Assembly (NCBI GenBank): GCA_029379385.1
Contig: CM055615.1
Location: forward strand, 1,984,001 to 2,048,000
Source of the DNA: Quillaja saponaria
Lineage: Eukaryota; Streptophyta; Magnoliopsida; Fabales; Quillajaceae
Reading direction: 5' to 3'
Length of the DNA: 64,000 nucleotides
The notes beneath the pieces are model-generated. The model made no database searches. It was not told the DNA's origin and was given only the letters and a program-made list of their open reading frames with translations. Of the stretch, positions 32,872 to 45,370 are shown piece after piece (within the stretch, counting starts at the first letter, position 1; each line of letters begins with the position of its first letter). Position numbers and translations under genes: made by a program.

Positions 32872-34042
32872 TTAAATTGTCATCACCTCTTCTGGTTTAA
32901 TGTCAAGAACTCTTTGATGGCAATCTGATCCTTTCCCACCAGCCTGTTCTACAATAAAGCTCATCGGTGCACACTCATAAATCAGTCTCAGCTTACCATT
33001 CTTGCTCTTCTTGTCTCTTGGGTACCCATAAATGCCACCATATAGTAGTGTCCTGTGAAAATCTTCAACCAAACTACCAATCTATCTTACAGAATAAGGA
33101 TTCCCACTTGGACCAGGGTCCTTAAGCTCATCAATGCACTTCTTTAACGTGTCATTCCACAACTGATAATTCCCTTCATTGAAGGAAAAGATCTTCCCGG
33201 CTTTAGGTGTTGGATGATCCATCAAGTGGGTCAAAGACATAGTTTCCAGAGTAACGCTCTTCTACTGCCACTGATACATCCCCTTCCTCTGATGCTATAA
33301 TCCCGGTCCTCCGACTTGATCTCAAGCAGTTTGAGAAAACCTATCCAAGCAAGGAAGGGATAGTATAAGCTTACATAATGTACCAAACAATATAGTTATA
33401 TGATTGTATTATTCCCTTCCTCATGGCGAGATAGTCTATTACTATCATACTATAAGAGAGTGGATAATATAAGCTATACAATATATTGTTGCCAAAATTA
33501 GCATAAAAATTAAAAACCAACTAATAAAGAATATATATTATCATGTCATTTTTTTCACCAAATAAGAATAATAAAAAATTAATTGAAGGTTGCAGTCAAC
33601 AATTCCGTTGTAGTCTAGTTGGTTAGGATACTCGGCTCTCACCCGAGAGATCCGGGTTCAAGTCCTGGCAACGGAACTTTTTCTTTTGAACCAAACATCA
33701 ATTTGTAACAATGTAATGAGAATGTCCTGACTGAGTACAATAGAGAGCTCTGCATCAATCACACCTGCCTCCCCTTCCTTCAATAACCATTTGGTCAGTG
33801 TTTGAATCTCATGCCCAACGTTTTTTTTCTTTGTCTCTGTTGCTTCAATTGTGGCCCCACCAACTGACATACATCTTACTACTTCAGCACAAAAGTGTTT
33901 TCTTCTGCTATTTGGGCTTGAAAGAACTGTTTTGGTATCAAAAGATACATAATTGGGAAGGAGAGAGATGAGAGTAAGAGCAATAGTTTGAGAAAATAAA
34001 TTGGGAGGATGCTGTTGTAGCTGCTATAGTGTTACTGCTACC
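32872..34042 (-). pseudogene. Chloroplast fructose-1,6-bisphosphatase relic
   Basis: Minus-strand pieces in gene order: a transit-peptide-like N-terminus from about 34042 and GHEIQTLTKWLLKEGEAGVI (about 33800); CLRSSRRTGIIASEEGDV and DPLDGSSN (about 33210-33340, the metal-binding DPxDGxS motif); GNYQLWNDTLKK, then [20 protein letters not shown] and [17 protein letters not shown] (32880-33180). Lesions: frame shift near the start codon region; loss of the exon sequence after DAELSIVLS; a stop directly after DGSSNT; deletion of about 65 residues between that motif and PKAGKIF; a stop in [10 protein letters not shown]; and loss of the C-terminus after PEEVMTI. Clearly dead. The enzyme family makes fructose-6-phosphate in the Calvin cycle. 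PAR1 lies nearby, as At3g54050/At3g54040 in Arabidopsis as I recall. Confidence 0.85.
33604..33676 (+). tRNA. tRNA-Glu (CTC)
   Basis: 73 bases. Acceptor TCCGTTG (33604-33610) pairs with CAACGGA (33669-33675), discriminator A at 33676. D arm TAGTCTAGTTGGTTAGGATA. Anticodon stem CTCGG/CCGAG with loop CTCTCAC, anticodon CTC. T arm CCGGG-TTCAAGT-CCTGG with one G-T pair. A and B boxes are intact, there is no intron, and a T-rich Pol III terminator (cttttt) follows at once. This is the nuclear cytosolic tRNA-Glu that decodes GAG. It sits inside the FBPase relic on the opposite strand. Confidence 0.95.
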
Positions 34043-37000
34043 ATGGCTTTGTGATTCCTCTGCTTAATTTCCTCTTGTTGTTTTTATTGACTGTTAGTAT
34101 TCATTTTTACCATATGAAAGGCTAAGGGATTGTTAGGGGGGGTAACCATTTCTGTTAATTGGGGACCTACTTATCCTCCCTACCTCTAGCTGCTTGCTGC
34201 TGCAACTTGGCGTTGGGTGTTTAGGCCTTCTTATTGTGGAATTGGGTAATGGCCTAGGAATCTTAGTACATTAAATTGGGCCTCACAAAAACAGTTTGGG
34301 CCAATGTCATAGCAGAAATAGGTAAGTATATGTCATTTCAAAGAAAGACACAGTTCCTTGTTAAACTTTTTTGTCTGAATTATATTTTGATCCGTATAGT
34401 TTGTTTAGAAATTTAATTTAGTTCCTGTTGTGTTTCAACTTTCACAGTTGGAATCCTCGTTGTTTCAAAAACCAACCAATTTGTTTCTCATGGTTTTAAA
34501 ATCCCAATAATATAATTCTCACCGTAACCAGATGTTGAAATTGATTTAACTGTTGCTGACATGGACATACGGAAGTCCAATATAGACTGTTGAATGGGAT
34601 AACGGAAGTTCAAACATACACAAAACAATTTTTTTTTTTTTTCTTCTACCAAATCAGTTTCAAAATGACGCCAATTTTTTTCCTTTCCGTCCCAATTCAT
34701 CCTTGAAAGTCCTTAATCCCCAATTCAATTCATTCGCCCATTTTCTTCTTCATCCTCCATTGGTAAGGTTCAGTAACTCGAATTTTCCATTTTTGACCTA
34801 GGTTTTGGTTTGTTTGAAACGAATTTGATGTTCCTCTACCATTTGGACTAGTAGCACAAAAAACACGACTGATTTGAGAGAAGTCCCTACAAACTAATTG
34901 TTTAAACAATTTAGCACTAAAATAACAATCAATTAAATAAATTATACTTTAATAGATTTTCCAATCTAAATGCAAAAAATGAGATCTACTGGGAAACCAA
35001 AACACACATGCTACAGTAACTCTGAAAATCACCATTTCAAGTGGTTTGAAACCCTCCTGTGTCTGTTCTTTGAAACTGATTGGGAAAAAAATAAAAATTA
35101 AATGTGGTGCTTTGGGTTATGTTTGGGCTTCTGTTAGCCCAATTAGCAGGTTACATTGGATTTCAACGATCTGATCATGGTGGGAACCACATATATTATT
35201 GGGATTTTGAAACAACTGGATCCATTAAGCACGTGTTTAAGGATTTTTTTTTTTCTAAGAAAGATTATAAAAAATATTATAATTGTTCTATAAAATAGAG
35301 GGAATAGATAAGTTTTAGAGAGGTTGCTTTCCTTTTTTTGGTTAAATAATAGATTAATTGAAGTTAATAATATGTGAGTTTTTTATTTTTGTTAATTATT
35401 TTTTTTAATTATATAAAAAGGTGAGTAGTTTTTAATAAATAATAAAATTTTAGTTTAAAAAGATGTCAAAAATTAGGATGATACTTATCCTCTCTTTTAG
35501 TATGATATTTAAATTAAAATTATATTAAAAAGTCAGAAAACTACTATAAGGGTGTTCTGACTTTTATAATAGTATAGATGAGAATTAAATTGTAAAAGAT
35601 AAAACAATAGGGACTAAATTAAATTATTATAAAATTATAGAAACTTAAAATATAATTAAGCCAATTATTTTTAGCTCTTTCTCATTCAATTATTTTGAGA
35701 TGTAGCTTATTTACTGTTTTGGGCAATAAAGAATTCATTATTTTTTATTTTAGTTCTTAAATAATTATTTTTGGTTCTATGCATGGTGTCATTCTAAAAA
35801 AGAATATTCTTTCATATTTACTTATTTTGAAACAAAAATTGGTTGGTTGTGTAAAAAGAAAATTTTGCCCCTGCCTGTTTGACATAACATTAAACAGTTG
35901 GGATCCACAACTTGACTTAGAAGATTTAAGTTTTTGTGTGCGCTTTGGAACCTTCTTGTGTGCCGCCTAGCTAATTATCATATTTTCGTGGAAAGTGATG
36001 AGAAAATTCTAGTCTATGTACTAATTAAGCTGTCATTGGATGTGGACAACGTAATTTTTCTTACATACAAAATTTTGATAATTATTTAATATTAACTTGA
36101 ATGACTTATATTTGATTAAATAAAAATTTAATTAGTCGGTATGAATATAAACTAATTTAAATGTATTAGTTGATAAATAAAAAAAATTATAAAATAATTA
36201 GAGAATGTAACAATTAATAGCATCTGAGGGATAATTGCATGTAATTTCATTACTTTATCGAATGTTTTTCTTTTCTAGTTTTTAGTAAATTTAATTCAAT
36301 CACATTCTAAAGTTTTAAGGCTGTTGCAAATTGACAAGTAACAACCTAACAAAACAAAGAATTATGTTTGAATAAATGTACAAATTAACGAATGAAAGAC
36401 TTGACTTTTGCTTATGTGTACGTAGGAAACTTCAATTCAACAAGCAGACTTCCAAACGCGTCTAAACTAGTCGTCAATAACAAAAAGCGTGTATAAGACG
36501 ACAAAAATGTAAACAAATTGAATTTTCAAACACCCCACCCAAAAAAATTTAATAATAATAATAATAATGTGAGGCTTTATGGGTAAAATTACTATATACA
36601 TACATTATTTATTTATGACAGAGTGAATTTAATATAGGATATATTATTTACTTGCAAAATATAAGTTGGGTTTGGTAGGGTTGTGCCTTAATTTCATATT
36701 GTGAAAAAATATTGTCAAAAAATTATGACAATACTGTTTGATAAATCTTTTATAAATGTTTATGTGGATGGTAAAAATAATTAAGAAGGTGTTTGGTAAA
36801 ATAAATCATAAGTTGTTATGAATGTAAAAAATAATAAACATAATTAATTGATAATATATTTGAGAAAAGAAATTAGATGATTTATAAATTAATTGAATAT
36901 ATATTCGAAATTCTGTAAATTAATAAAACGATTTTATATTTTTGATTATGAAAAATCATAGCTTTTAAAAGAATTAATTGTGGTAGCACTCTTGACTTTT

Positions 37001-37600
37001 TGAAAATAGTAGAATAAGCATTCCTACACAAATTAACTAAATAATTTTTGCACTCTTGACTTTTTGAAAGGAGTACAATAAACATCCCTAAACAAATTAA
37101 CCAAATAATTCTTTGGTGACGTGACCTTTAAAAGTTTTAACATTCTCTAAAAAATATTATCAAACTCAATTATAGTGACGTAAGACAGAATTGTAACGTA
37201 AAAAAAAATTATTAACAATAAGTGTTTACGTATCTATGCGCACCAAAAAAAAAAAAAAAAAAAAAAGACTCACAAAAGAGATATAAAATGTTCTAGAATT
37301 CTTACTCTGCTTGTGGAGAAAAATGTCTTTAGAATTCATCGTGAATGTACAACCCTTTTGTTTCAAGCTTCTGTCATTTGTTACATAACTTGTGTTCTTT
37401 GCACATAAACAGCATCCAAATTAAAGATATTAAATGAAAAAGATGTCTCTTTTAAAAAATATTACTTTTCAACAAAGACAAGAATACCAACTAAAAATAT
37501 AGACCTTCCAAGAACCAAACACGTCATAAAAATAAATGCGCGTCCCGTCCTGGCGTTAATATCTTACCTATTTATAGGCCTTAATTTCATCCATTCCCAT
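34043..37600. other. AT-rich intergenic region with repeat debris
   Basis: About 3.5 kb with no gene recognised. Two inverted related blocks, about 34480-34560 and 35150-35230, both contain tttyaaaatcccaataatat or its complement, suggesting a small decayed inverted-repeat element of about 0.75 kb. A 63-base direct repeat is at 36987-37115 and a poly-A run of about 24 at 37243-37266. Confidence 0.45.
36987..37115. repeat. Two-copy direct repeat, about 65-base period
   Basis: gcactcttgactttttgaaa..agta.aataarcattcctacacaaattaac is present twice in a row with several substitutions. Confidence 0.7.
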
Positions 37601-37623
37601 TTCATTCTTACACAACCATTCCC

Positions 37624-37633
37624 TATATATATA
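37624..37633 (+). promoter_or_regulatory. TATA box of the PAR1 gene
   Basis: TATATATATA in ccctatatatatacaaa, 143 bases upstream of the PAR1 ATG. Confidence 0.5.
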
Positions 37634-37766
37634 CAAACCCCTGAATTCAATCTATTTCACGTAACACCTTGTACTTTGCATTTGTTTTGTCAATTTATTC
37701 CTCTAAAACAACACCCATACAAACAAACAAAACAAAAACCCCATTATTTGTATTTGCTAATCAACC

Positions 37767-39141
37767 ATGGCTTTCTCTACCAAATTGCCTTTGGTTCTCC
37801 TCCTCTCTTCTCTTTTCATCCATGCATCATTAGGTACGTACATACATATATCGTCTAACAATTAATTCAATCTTATATTGATGTTAATAGATTCTGATCA
37901 TGTTTGTTTTTGATATTTCGCAGCCGAGCTTGTTTGTGAAGAATTACCAAAGGATGTGTGTGCTTTTTCGATAGCATCATCGGGGAAAAGATGTTTGTTG
38001 GAGACATCAAATGAAGAAGATGGAAGTGTGGAATATCAGTGTAGAACATCAGAAGTTGTGGTGGAGAGAATGGCTGACTACATAGAAACAGATCAATGTG
38101 TAAAGGCATGTGGTGTTGATAGAAACTCTGTTGGGATTTCATCAGATGCTCTTCTTGAAACACAATTTACAACCAAGCTTTGCTCCCCTGCATGTTACCA
38201 GAAATGCACCAACATTGTTGACCTTTATTACAACCTTGCTGCCGGCGAGGGTAAGCAATCATCACCAATTATATTTCTGCCTAGCTAGCTAACATTTGTT
38301 TTTTCCTTATTTTGAAATTTAAAATCCAAATATGAAATCACTTTATTTTTATTTTTATGTTTTTTCTTCTTCTTGAGATAAGAAACCTTCATATAATTTC
38401 CTCATGTTAGCAACTTTGAACCGTTCCAAGAAGGGATATTTAAAACAAAAAAAATTAAAATCATGGTTGATTGGACTTTTTCTTTTAATTTATTTTGTTA
38501 CTTTTTAAGTATAAAATTTAAAGTTGACTTGTATATTATACATCTAAAACCAAAGAATTAAAAAAAAAATTAAGGGGTTAGTTTTATAAAAACTTATATT
38601 TTCTGTTTTAAATTATTGAGTTTAGATCTCGAGAGAGACTCATTAATTCTCTACATGAATGTGATTAATAATCTTATTATTAGTTTTTAGAGGCATTAAT
38701 ATTGTTTTTCGCTTTTTATTTTTTCTCATAAAAGCTTCATGATACCTTGCTTTATTACTTCAATTGCACTTAAAAATATTGTGCTTATGCATATATAGAA
38801 ACACTATAAAATATGTACGAACAAATTTATTTCTATGTACTAATTTACTAGGGAACCCTACATAACGTCGACGTATATTTTTAGTTAAGAATTTGTGTAC
38901 ATATCACATACCTAAATTACTAACTAGTTTTATGTATATGCAGGAGTATTTTTGCCAGACCTATTGTGAGAAGAAGAGAAGTAACCCTCATCGTGAAATG
39001 TTGGAGCTTTTCAGCTCAGGTGGTGCAGCCCCTGGTCCAGTTTCCAGCAGCAGTGAGTCATTCACAAGCCGAAAAGTGTTCATTTCAAGTTCTCCAGCTG
39101 CTGCTCCTGCTCCAGCTCCAGCTTTTCAGTTCTGGTGGTGA
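37767..39141 (+). CDS. PAR1 family protein (three exons), frameshifted in last exon
   Basis: Exons 37767-37833, 37924-38250 and from 38944. Signal peptide [20 protein letters not shown] (about residues 1-23), then the cysteine-rich PAR1 domain: [74 protein letters not shown]1 is the family of tobacco photoassimilate-responsive secreted proteins of unknown biochemistry. In exon 3 the frame reads GVFLPDL and then meets TGA at 38969-38971. The expected continuation ([19 protein letters not shown], then a Ser/Pro/Ala-rich tail [11 protein letters not shown] ending at 39141) is open in the next frame. An extra T in ctattgtgag explains it. As written, the protein loses about 60 C-terminal residues, but the cysteine domain is intact, so it could still function. 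A base-call error is equally possible. Confidence 0.78.
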
Positions 39142-39715
39142 ACAACACATTAATTGATATTATATATTTATCACCTTTGGTCCCTTCAAGTTTTCACTTT
39201 CTTTTTGAGGATTATTGTATGAGGAGGACAAATAATTAGAACATTATTACTTCATTAGAGAGTGTGAGAGATTTGTTTTCATTTTTTTTTTTTTTTTTTT
39301 ATGGGTTGGGGTTTGTTACCAATAATTTTGCTGTGCAATGCAATTGAAAAGAGAGATTCAGGTTGTGCTTATTTATTTATTTTTCAGAAATTTAACAACA
39401 ATTCATATATATATACATAAATTAAGAGTGAATTTGTATTGAATTGAGTTTTATTTCATATTCAAAAGAGTTTAATTTGTTCCAATTCCTTCTCCCAAAG
39501 CTAATTAAATTTTCCTCTATCTCTAAACAAATCGGGAAATCGAATTTGATATCCAATGGAAATGATATATCTTTGACCGAAAAAAAATTACCGAGAGACC
39601 ATATTGAATTTCTAATCAAAATAGAGGGACTAAAGGTACAATTATTAATTAAGCATTAAAACGAAGTAGTACTAAATTACTAATTTTGCTTTCTTCTTGG
39701 TAGTTCTTCTAATTA

Positions 39716-41167
39716 TTATTTGCAGGGTTTCAATGGAGAACCACATAGACAATCATTTCCCAAAAAGGCACTCGCCTGGGAACTTAGTCGCCGGAATCTG
39801 ACCACAAAGATGATTGTAACTTACGTTGAGTTTATCAAGCTTTGCAATTGCTTGAGGCACCTTTCCAAACACCAAATTTCTTGACAAATCCAAGTATTTC
39901 AGAGTCTCGACGATTCTCAAACCTTCTAAATTGAACCGCAATTTGTTCCCTGATGCCCAGAAACCCACCAAGTAATCCGTCTTGTTCAACAAACCAATCG
40001 GACTGCCTGATATTTCGTTCTCAGAAAGATCAATGTAGTCGTAGAAGTAAGTCTGCGATGGCTTCCAATCCTCGAATTTCATCTTAATCCCACACTTTGC
40101 GAGCTTCAAAGAGTAAATAATCGGAGACGAAGTGACCCATTTCGGAATTTCTTTCAAATGGAATCTGTTATCGGACAAATCAAGGGACTCGATGCCTTTC
40201 ACATTCATTTCAGGAAATGGGTCGACCAGGAAATTGTTGGAGAGATCTAGATTGAAAATCTTAGTGAGATTTCCGAAGCTTTTGGGTACAGTGCCCGTGA
40301 ACCGATTCGATGAGAGATCGAGGGTATCCAATGCTTTAAATTTTCCAAGAAAATCTGGGATTTGTCCCGTTAGAAGATTATGGCCGAGCTCAAGGTAAGC
40401 TAGTTTCGGAGCCAGTGTTGAAATCGATGTCGGGATTTTCCCGGAAAATTTGTTGTGAGAAAGTTCCAGAATTCGGAGATTTGTGAAGGACGAGAAGAAA
40501 TCCGGGGATGGTACCGGAGAGTCGGTTCCGATCCAGGCTCAGTAAAGTGAGATTCTTGAGCCTGCGGATTCCGTCTGGTACTTCTCTAGTGAGAAAATTG
40601 CCGCCGAGTTTCAACTGAGTCAACCCAGTCAACTCGGATAAGGAGCTCGGTATATTCCCAGTGAATTGGTTTCCTTCTAGACTGAACGCTTCTAGCTGGG
40701 TCAGGTTGCCAATGTTTGCAGGTATTTGACCCGATAACCTGTTGTTTTCAATGTAAACGAATTTGAGATCGGGTAATCCGAAAATCAAATCCGGGAACCT
40801 CCCGGAAATGTTTCTGAGATTTTGGAGGTATATTCCATCGAGGAATCGGACTTTAGAGAGAGAAGGCGAGATTATACCGGATAAGAAACTATTTGGTTTA
40901 TCCGGTTGACCCGAAAGATCGAAAACTTGTGACCCGGTGATTGTTTAGGCAGGTTACACCTGCCCAAGTACAACAATCCGTACCTTTCTTCCATGAGCTA
41001 AGTATTCCAGATGGGTCTGCCGTGATACCCGATTTGAAACCCAGAAGACCCGTTTCATCATCCACGTGGCAAGTAGCAGCAGTGACATTGAGGTACTGGA
41101 TGGTGAAGATGGATAAGAAAAGGAAGAGGATGAAAGAAGAGGAAAAATGAGAGTGATAGAGTTTCAT
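39716..41167 (-). CDS. DRT100-type leucine-rich-repeat protein, broken by three single-base insertions
   Basis: Start at 41167: signal peptide (FILFLFLSIFTIQYLNVTA), then the LRRNT_2 cap (CHVDDETGLLGFKSGITADP, SSWKKGTDCCTWAGVTC), then about ten LRRs of the NLTQLEAFSLEGNQFTGNIP type, and a final HLCGQIPATKFP...CLCGSP cap. It belongs to the intronless extracellular LRR family of At1g33590-At1g33670/At2g26380 as recalled, related to DRT100 and PGIPs; no kinase. Three frame breaks are visible: TTTT for TTT after HRVTS (near 40928), CCCC for CCC after LSGTIP (near 40505), and GG for G after ATKFP (near 39768). Between the breaks the family match is continuous, without stops. The last frame would end at 39716-39718. 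All three lesions are +1 in a run of the same base, so a sequencing artefact is possible. Confidence 0.8.
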
Positions 41168-41227
41168 GATTTTGTTAGTTTCTGAAAATGGAAGTGGATG
41201 ATCAGAGAATATAATGCCTATTTGTGG

Positions 41228-41233
41228 TTTATA
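41228..41233 (-). promoter_or_regulatory. TATA box of the LRR gene
   Basis: The minus strand reads CCCTATAAACCAC, 61 bases upstream of the LRR ATG. Confidence 0.45.
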
Positions 41234-41239
41234 GGGAGC

Positions 41240-42355
41240 AGAAAAGTTTGACTAAGCTGCTTTATTTTGTCCATGGTATCTGGTTTGTGAGCCACCAACA
41301 TTGAACAGCAGCCCATTAGTGCATAAGTAGATTTTGCTTCATTTAATGCCTTAATGGGTGCACATGGGAATGCATTGTAATACTAGAGGACTAGGAGCTT
41401 TTAATTCTTAACATTTTTGCGGTTATAATGTAGTATGATTCAAATGCCAAATGACAAGAAAAAATAAAGAAGAAAATAGAATTTTTTTGGTTGATTATTT
41501 TCAATAGATAAGCATTTAATGATCAAAATTTCGAAACAATTGATTGCATTATTCAAAACAATTCTTTTTAGTGGACAATAAGAAGATAGACGCACTATGT
41601 CCACTAGAGAGTTTGAGTGGAAAAAGAGAAGAGAGTATATTAAAAAGAGGGCTGGAAAATGATAGTAGAGGAAAAAATAACTTTATCATTTATCATATTG
41701 AATTTTTTTTTTTTTAAAATAGAGAGAAAGTAAAAAGATAAGATATATTTATTGTTTGAGAGTTTAAAGAGAAGAGAAATGATATAATATCTATATTTTT
41801 ATGATTATATTCTTAAAATATTTTATTTGTATATTGCTAGGTATTTAATAAAAAAAGATAGGTTATATTTGTTATTACATACAAAAAATTATTATGTATT
41901 TTATTACATCCTTCCAAATTCTTCTACTTAAGAGAAATTGAAAAAAAAAAAAAAGAGTTTTGGATTGGTCTCTCCATTTAACAGAAAAACCAAGGATAAT
42001 GTATGATACTCTCTCCTCTTATTTTCTTCCACTCTCTTTTGCTCCATCCAAATAAACTCTAAGATAAGGAAGACCAATGAGATTTAAAAAGAAGAAAATA
42101 GTTTTAGCTGTTTTTCTTGGAAATGGCTATTTTCATTCACAAAATATAATTAGTTCATTCTTTCTCATCTATTTAAGTGAGATTCACCCATTTGTGAGGA
42201 GTGGAAAACAAATTGCAATAATAGAGTTACACATTTCTCTGGTTATGTCAACAACATCAAGCAATTCCTTGTCGGTCCATGCTTATAGCAAGATCAATTC
42301 AATGATTCTCCTTGCCTACTCAGTAACTCAGATGACGAGTCAATTTTTTTTCATA
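41240..42355. other. Intergenic region left of the Helitron
   Basis: AT-rich with no gene recognised. The short plus-strand ORF from 42077 has no family match and runs into the Helitron end. Confidence 0.4.
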
Positions 42356-42366
42356 CTAGGGAGTAA

Positions 42367-42387
42367 CCCGTGCCTAACGGCACAGGG
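42367..42387 (-). repeat. Helitron 3' subterminal hairpin
   Basis: An 8-bp stem with one bulged base and a 4-base loop, 7 bases inside the CTAG terminus. Confidence 0.65.
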
Positions 42388-43620
42388 TGTAGACGCATAG
42401 AACAACTATTTATTATTATTACCTAAAAATAAGTATATTATCATTTAACTTCATATCGGGCATAATTTATTAAGCAATTTAAAATTTTATTTTTCATTAG
42501 TCAAATAATTTTTTGTTTTTAATGGTATAGGCTAGCAAGGGTAATTGTACAGAAAAAAAGTGTTGAAATCTTTGAATATCAGACACAATTCAATGTTCAA
42601 CAAAATTTTCAATTGTTAATGCAAGTCAAAAAATCATCATTACTAAGTGAAATGCATAATTTTTTCTTAAAAAAAGAAAAGAAGTCAACAATAAATGGAA
42701 GTAAAACAAATATCTCACATCTGATTATGATAAACATTATTGAAAGAAGCCACGTAGGTGTGTACATTCTCTTCTGGTGTACATTCTCTTCTGAAAGAAG
42801 CATCAACTGGGAAACAAAATAAACATTCTTGGAGATAATTTTTTTAAAAATCTAGTTTCATCACCAAAGCTCTAAATGATTCCGCCTACTTGAGGATGTG
42901 ATAAAGATAGATAAATGATTCTGTCTATTTGAGAATGTGCTAAAAGATAGATGAATATGCATATGCAAAAGGAACATGAAAATGAAGGCAAGTCAGTGGT
43001 TGCAAAAAGAAATTTATAATGTCTCATATGCTTGCATAAGGAAATTGATCACCATTGTTTCACATTAGAGCATGTTAGTGCTGGCTAGAATAACAACTTA
43101 TAATGAACTTTACTCATCATGAAAAACACCAATTTCACAATGGGTTCCACTACATACTCAAAAAAGGAAAGAAAAGGACCATAGCTTAACTTAGCTTGCA
43201 TACAACATTTCAAAAAACATACAATGTTAATAAAAAATTACTTTTTTGTGTTAACCTCTATATCATGGACATAAATGATATTGAACTGATTCTGTTCTTC
43301 ATTCCGCACTTGAAACTTGTGCTTCTTCAAATAGATAAGAAAGTATTGGTCTGAACAACATCAGGCAAACAATATTAGACAAATCACAACTTCTTGAAGT
43401 AAGAACAATAATTAAATAAGAGTAGATAGCCTAAAACAATGGGTATTAGTTTTTTTTTTTTTTTTGACTTTCGGGGACCATAGAAGGAAGGTATATAGCA
43501 TAAAACAAAAAACAATAAAGGAGACTCCTATCATTATAAGAAAGGCACAAAACATACATCACCCTAGCAAAAAAAGGTATAATAAAACATCTCCCAGTAC
43601 AGTTACTATTGTTATCCCTT

Positions 43621-45370
43621 ATAAGAGGACGAAGAAGCTAATGTATAGTGCATAAAATTTTTTTGATAGAGCAACATCAAGAATGATAAGCTAAATTTGA
43701 CAACCAATGATGAAAAACACTAATAAACAATACTTTTTCTTATATTATACAAAAAAAATAAAAAAATGCAAAAGATTGTTCAATACATCATAGTCATTAA
43801 GGTGAGGAAAAAAAATGATTTGGAAATAATGGTTTTGGAAAGCTGCTACCTATACCAAATATGTTGGAAGGTGTAAAATTTATTAACAGCCATAATGAAA
43901 GAGAAAGAAATCATTTCTAAGGAGTAACTTTAAAACCCTCCACATTTAGAGAATATTAATAGCTAAACTTTTATTGCTTAAAATAATGTTATGGTAAATA
44001 TTCATGTTCTAGAATGTGTAATGGTTTTAAAGTGTTCTTAAAGCCACCACAGTGGCAACTTTGCTTAAAGCTTCTACTAAGGATTAAGTAAAATTGTTTA
44101 AGTAAAAAAGAAGCAATATACAAATCATATTTGAAGGGAACCTTAAGAAATCTCACCAATTAGAAGCTGATTTGTAGCATCACCATTAATAAATTGGTTG
44201 AGATTTACAATCTTATGCACCCAGTTGCCTAACTTGTGCACTTGTAGAACTCATCCATGGTTTTACAAACCATTTGCTAGCTTACAATATTCAGCTTACT
44301 ACTCTCATCTTAATAGATATATCTTTTTTTGCTTTTCTAAATAGAAAATAGAAAGTCAAAAAGAAATAAGTTTTTAAAATCACACCTAAGAAAAAAAAAA
44401 TTTAAAATTGAACATATGCAAGAATTAGTTGAAAAACTTCCATGCTAGTAACATGCATCACTATAACAAAACAGGTATAAAACATGACCAAGTTGAGGTA
44501 ATCTTACTGTTAAGAGGACCAATAAGCTAATGTATGGTGTAAACAAATTTTGTGATAGAGCAACATCAAGAATGATAAGATAAATTTAACAACCAATGAT
44601 GATAATCACTAATAAACAATATATATATATTATATAAAAAAACAAAAACAAAAAGAATGCAGAAGATTGTGTTGAACACATCATAGTCATTAAGGTAAGG
44701 TAAGCTAATGCAGAAGATTGTGTTGAACACATCATAGTCATTAAGGTAAGGTAAAGTAAAAAAACATGATTTGGAAAGAATCACTTTCTTCTCCAATATT
44801 AGAATGTGCAGCAGAGCCCAAGATAACATAATGATGACTAAACAAAACTTTCATCTTGTTTATAGTCATGCATATCTATGCAAACTTGCATCAAAAAACA
44901 TAAAATCTCATTATCTTATTAATGCGACAACTTTATACTGCATCTTAAGGCTCATGAGCTAAAATAAACATCTGATAAAAACATGAACATAAATATCAAT
45001 ATCTTTGTACTATTGCTAGAAATAATGATTTTGGGCAGTTTTTTGAAAGCTAATTCCTACACCAAATATGTTGTAAGGTGTAAATTTTTTTTAACAACCA
45101 CAATGAAAGAACATGAAATCATTTTTGAGAAGCAATATTCTAGTATGGGTATAATGGTTTTAAAGCTTTCCTAAAGCCACCATCAGTGGCAACTTTGCTT
45201 AAAGCCACTACCATGGAGTAGGTAAAATTGTTGAAGTAAAAAAGAAGGAATCAATAGAAAAGTAACATAAATCATACTTAAAGGGCATCTTAAGAAATCT
45301 TACCGATTAGAACCTGATTTGCAGCATCACCATTCATGAATTGGTTGAGATTTACAATCATTTACTCAGT
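43621..45370. repeat. Large imperfect tandem duplication, about 0.9-1.1 kb
   Basis: Unit 1 at about 43621-44220, unit 2 at about 44512-45370. Shared blocks include gatagagcaacatcaagaat, gcaactttgcttaaag and gcatcaccattaat. Offset grows from 890 to 1130 bases because unit 2 carries extra sequence, including a further 52-base duplication at 44648-44755. A partial third copy may follow at 45400-45600. Confidence 0.65.

Noticed and set aside
35104..35298. 64-codon plus-strand ORF (MVLWVMFGLLL...)
   Set aside because: It overlaps a block that recurs in inverse orientation near 34480-34560, so it is repeat sequence rather than a gene.
37243..37266. Poly-A run as a sign of a retroposed gene
   Set aside because: No retrogene or target-site duplication is visible next to it; a simple homopolymer.
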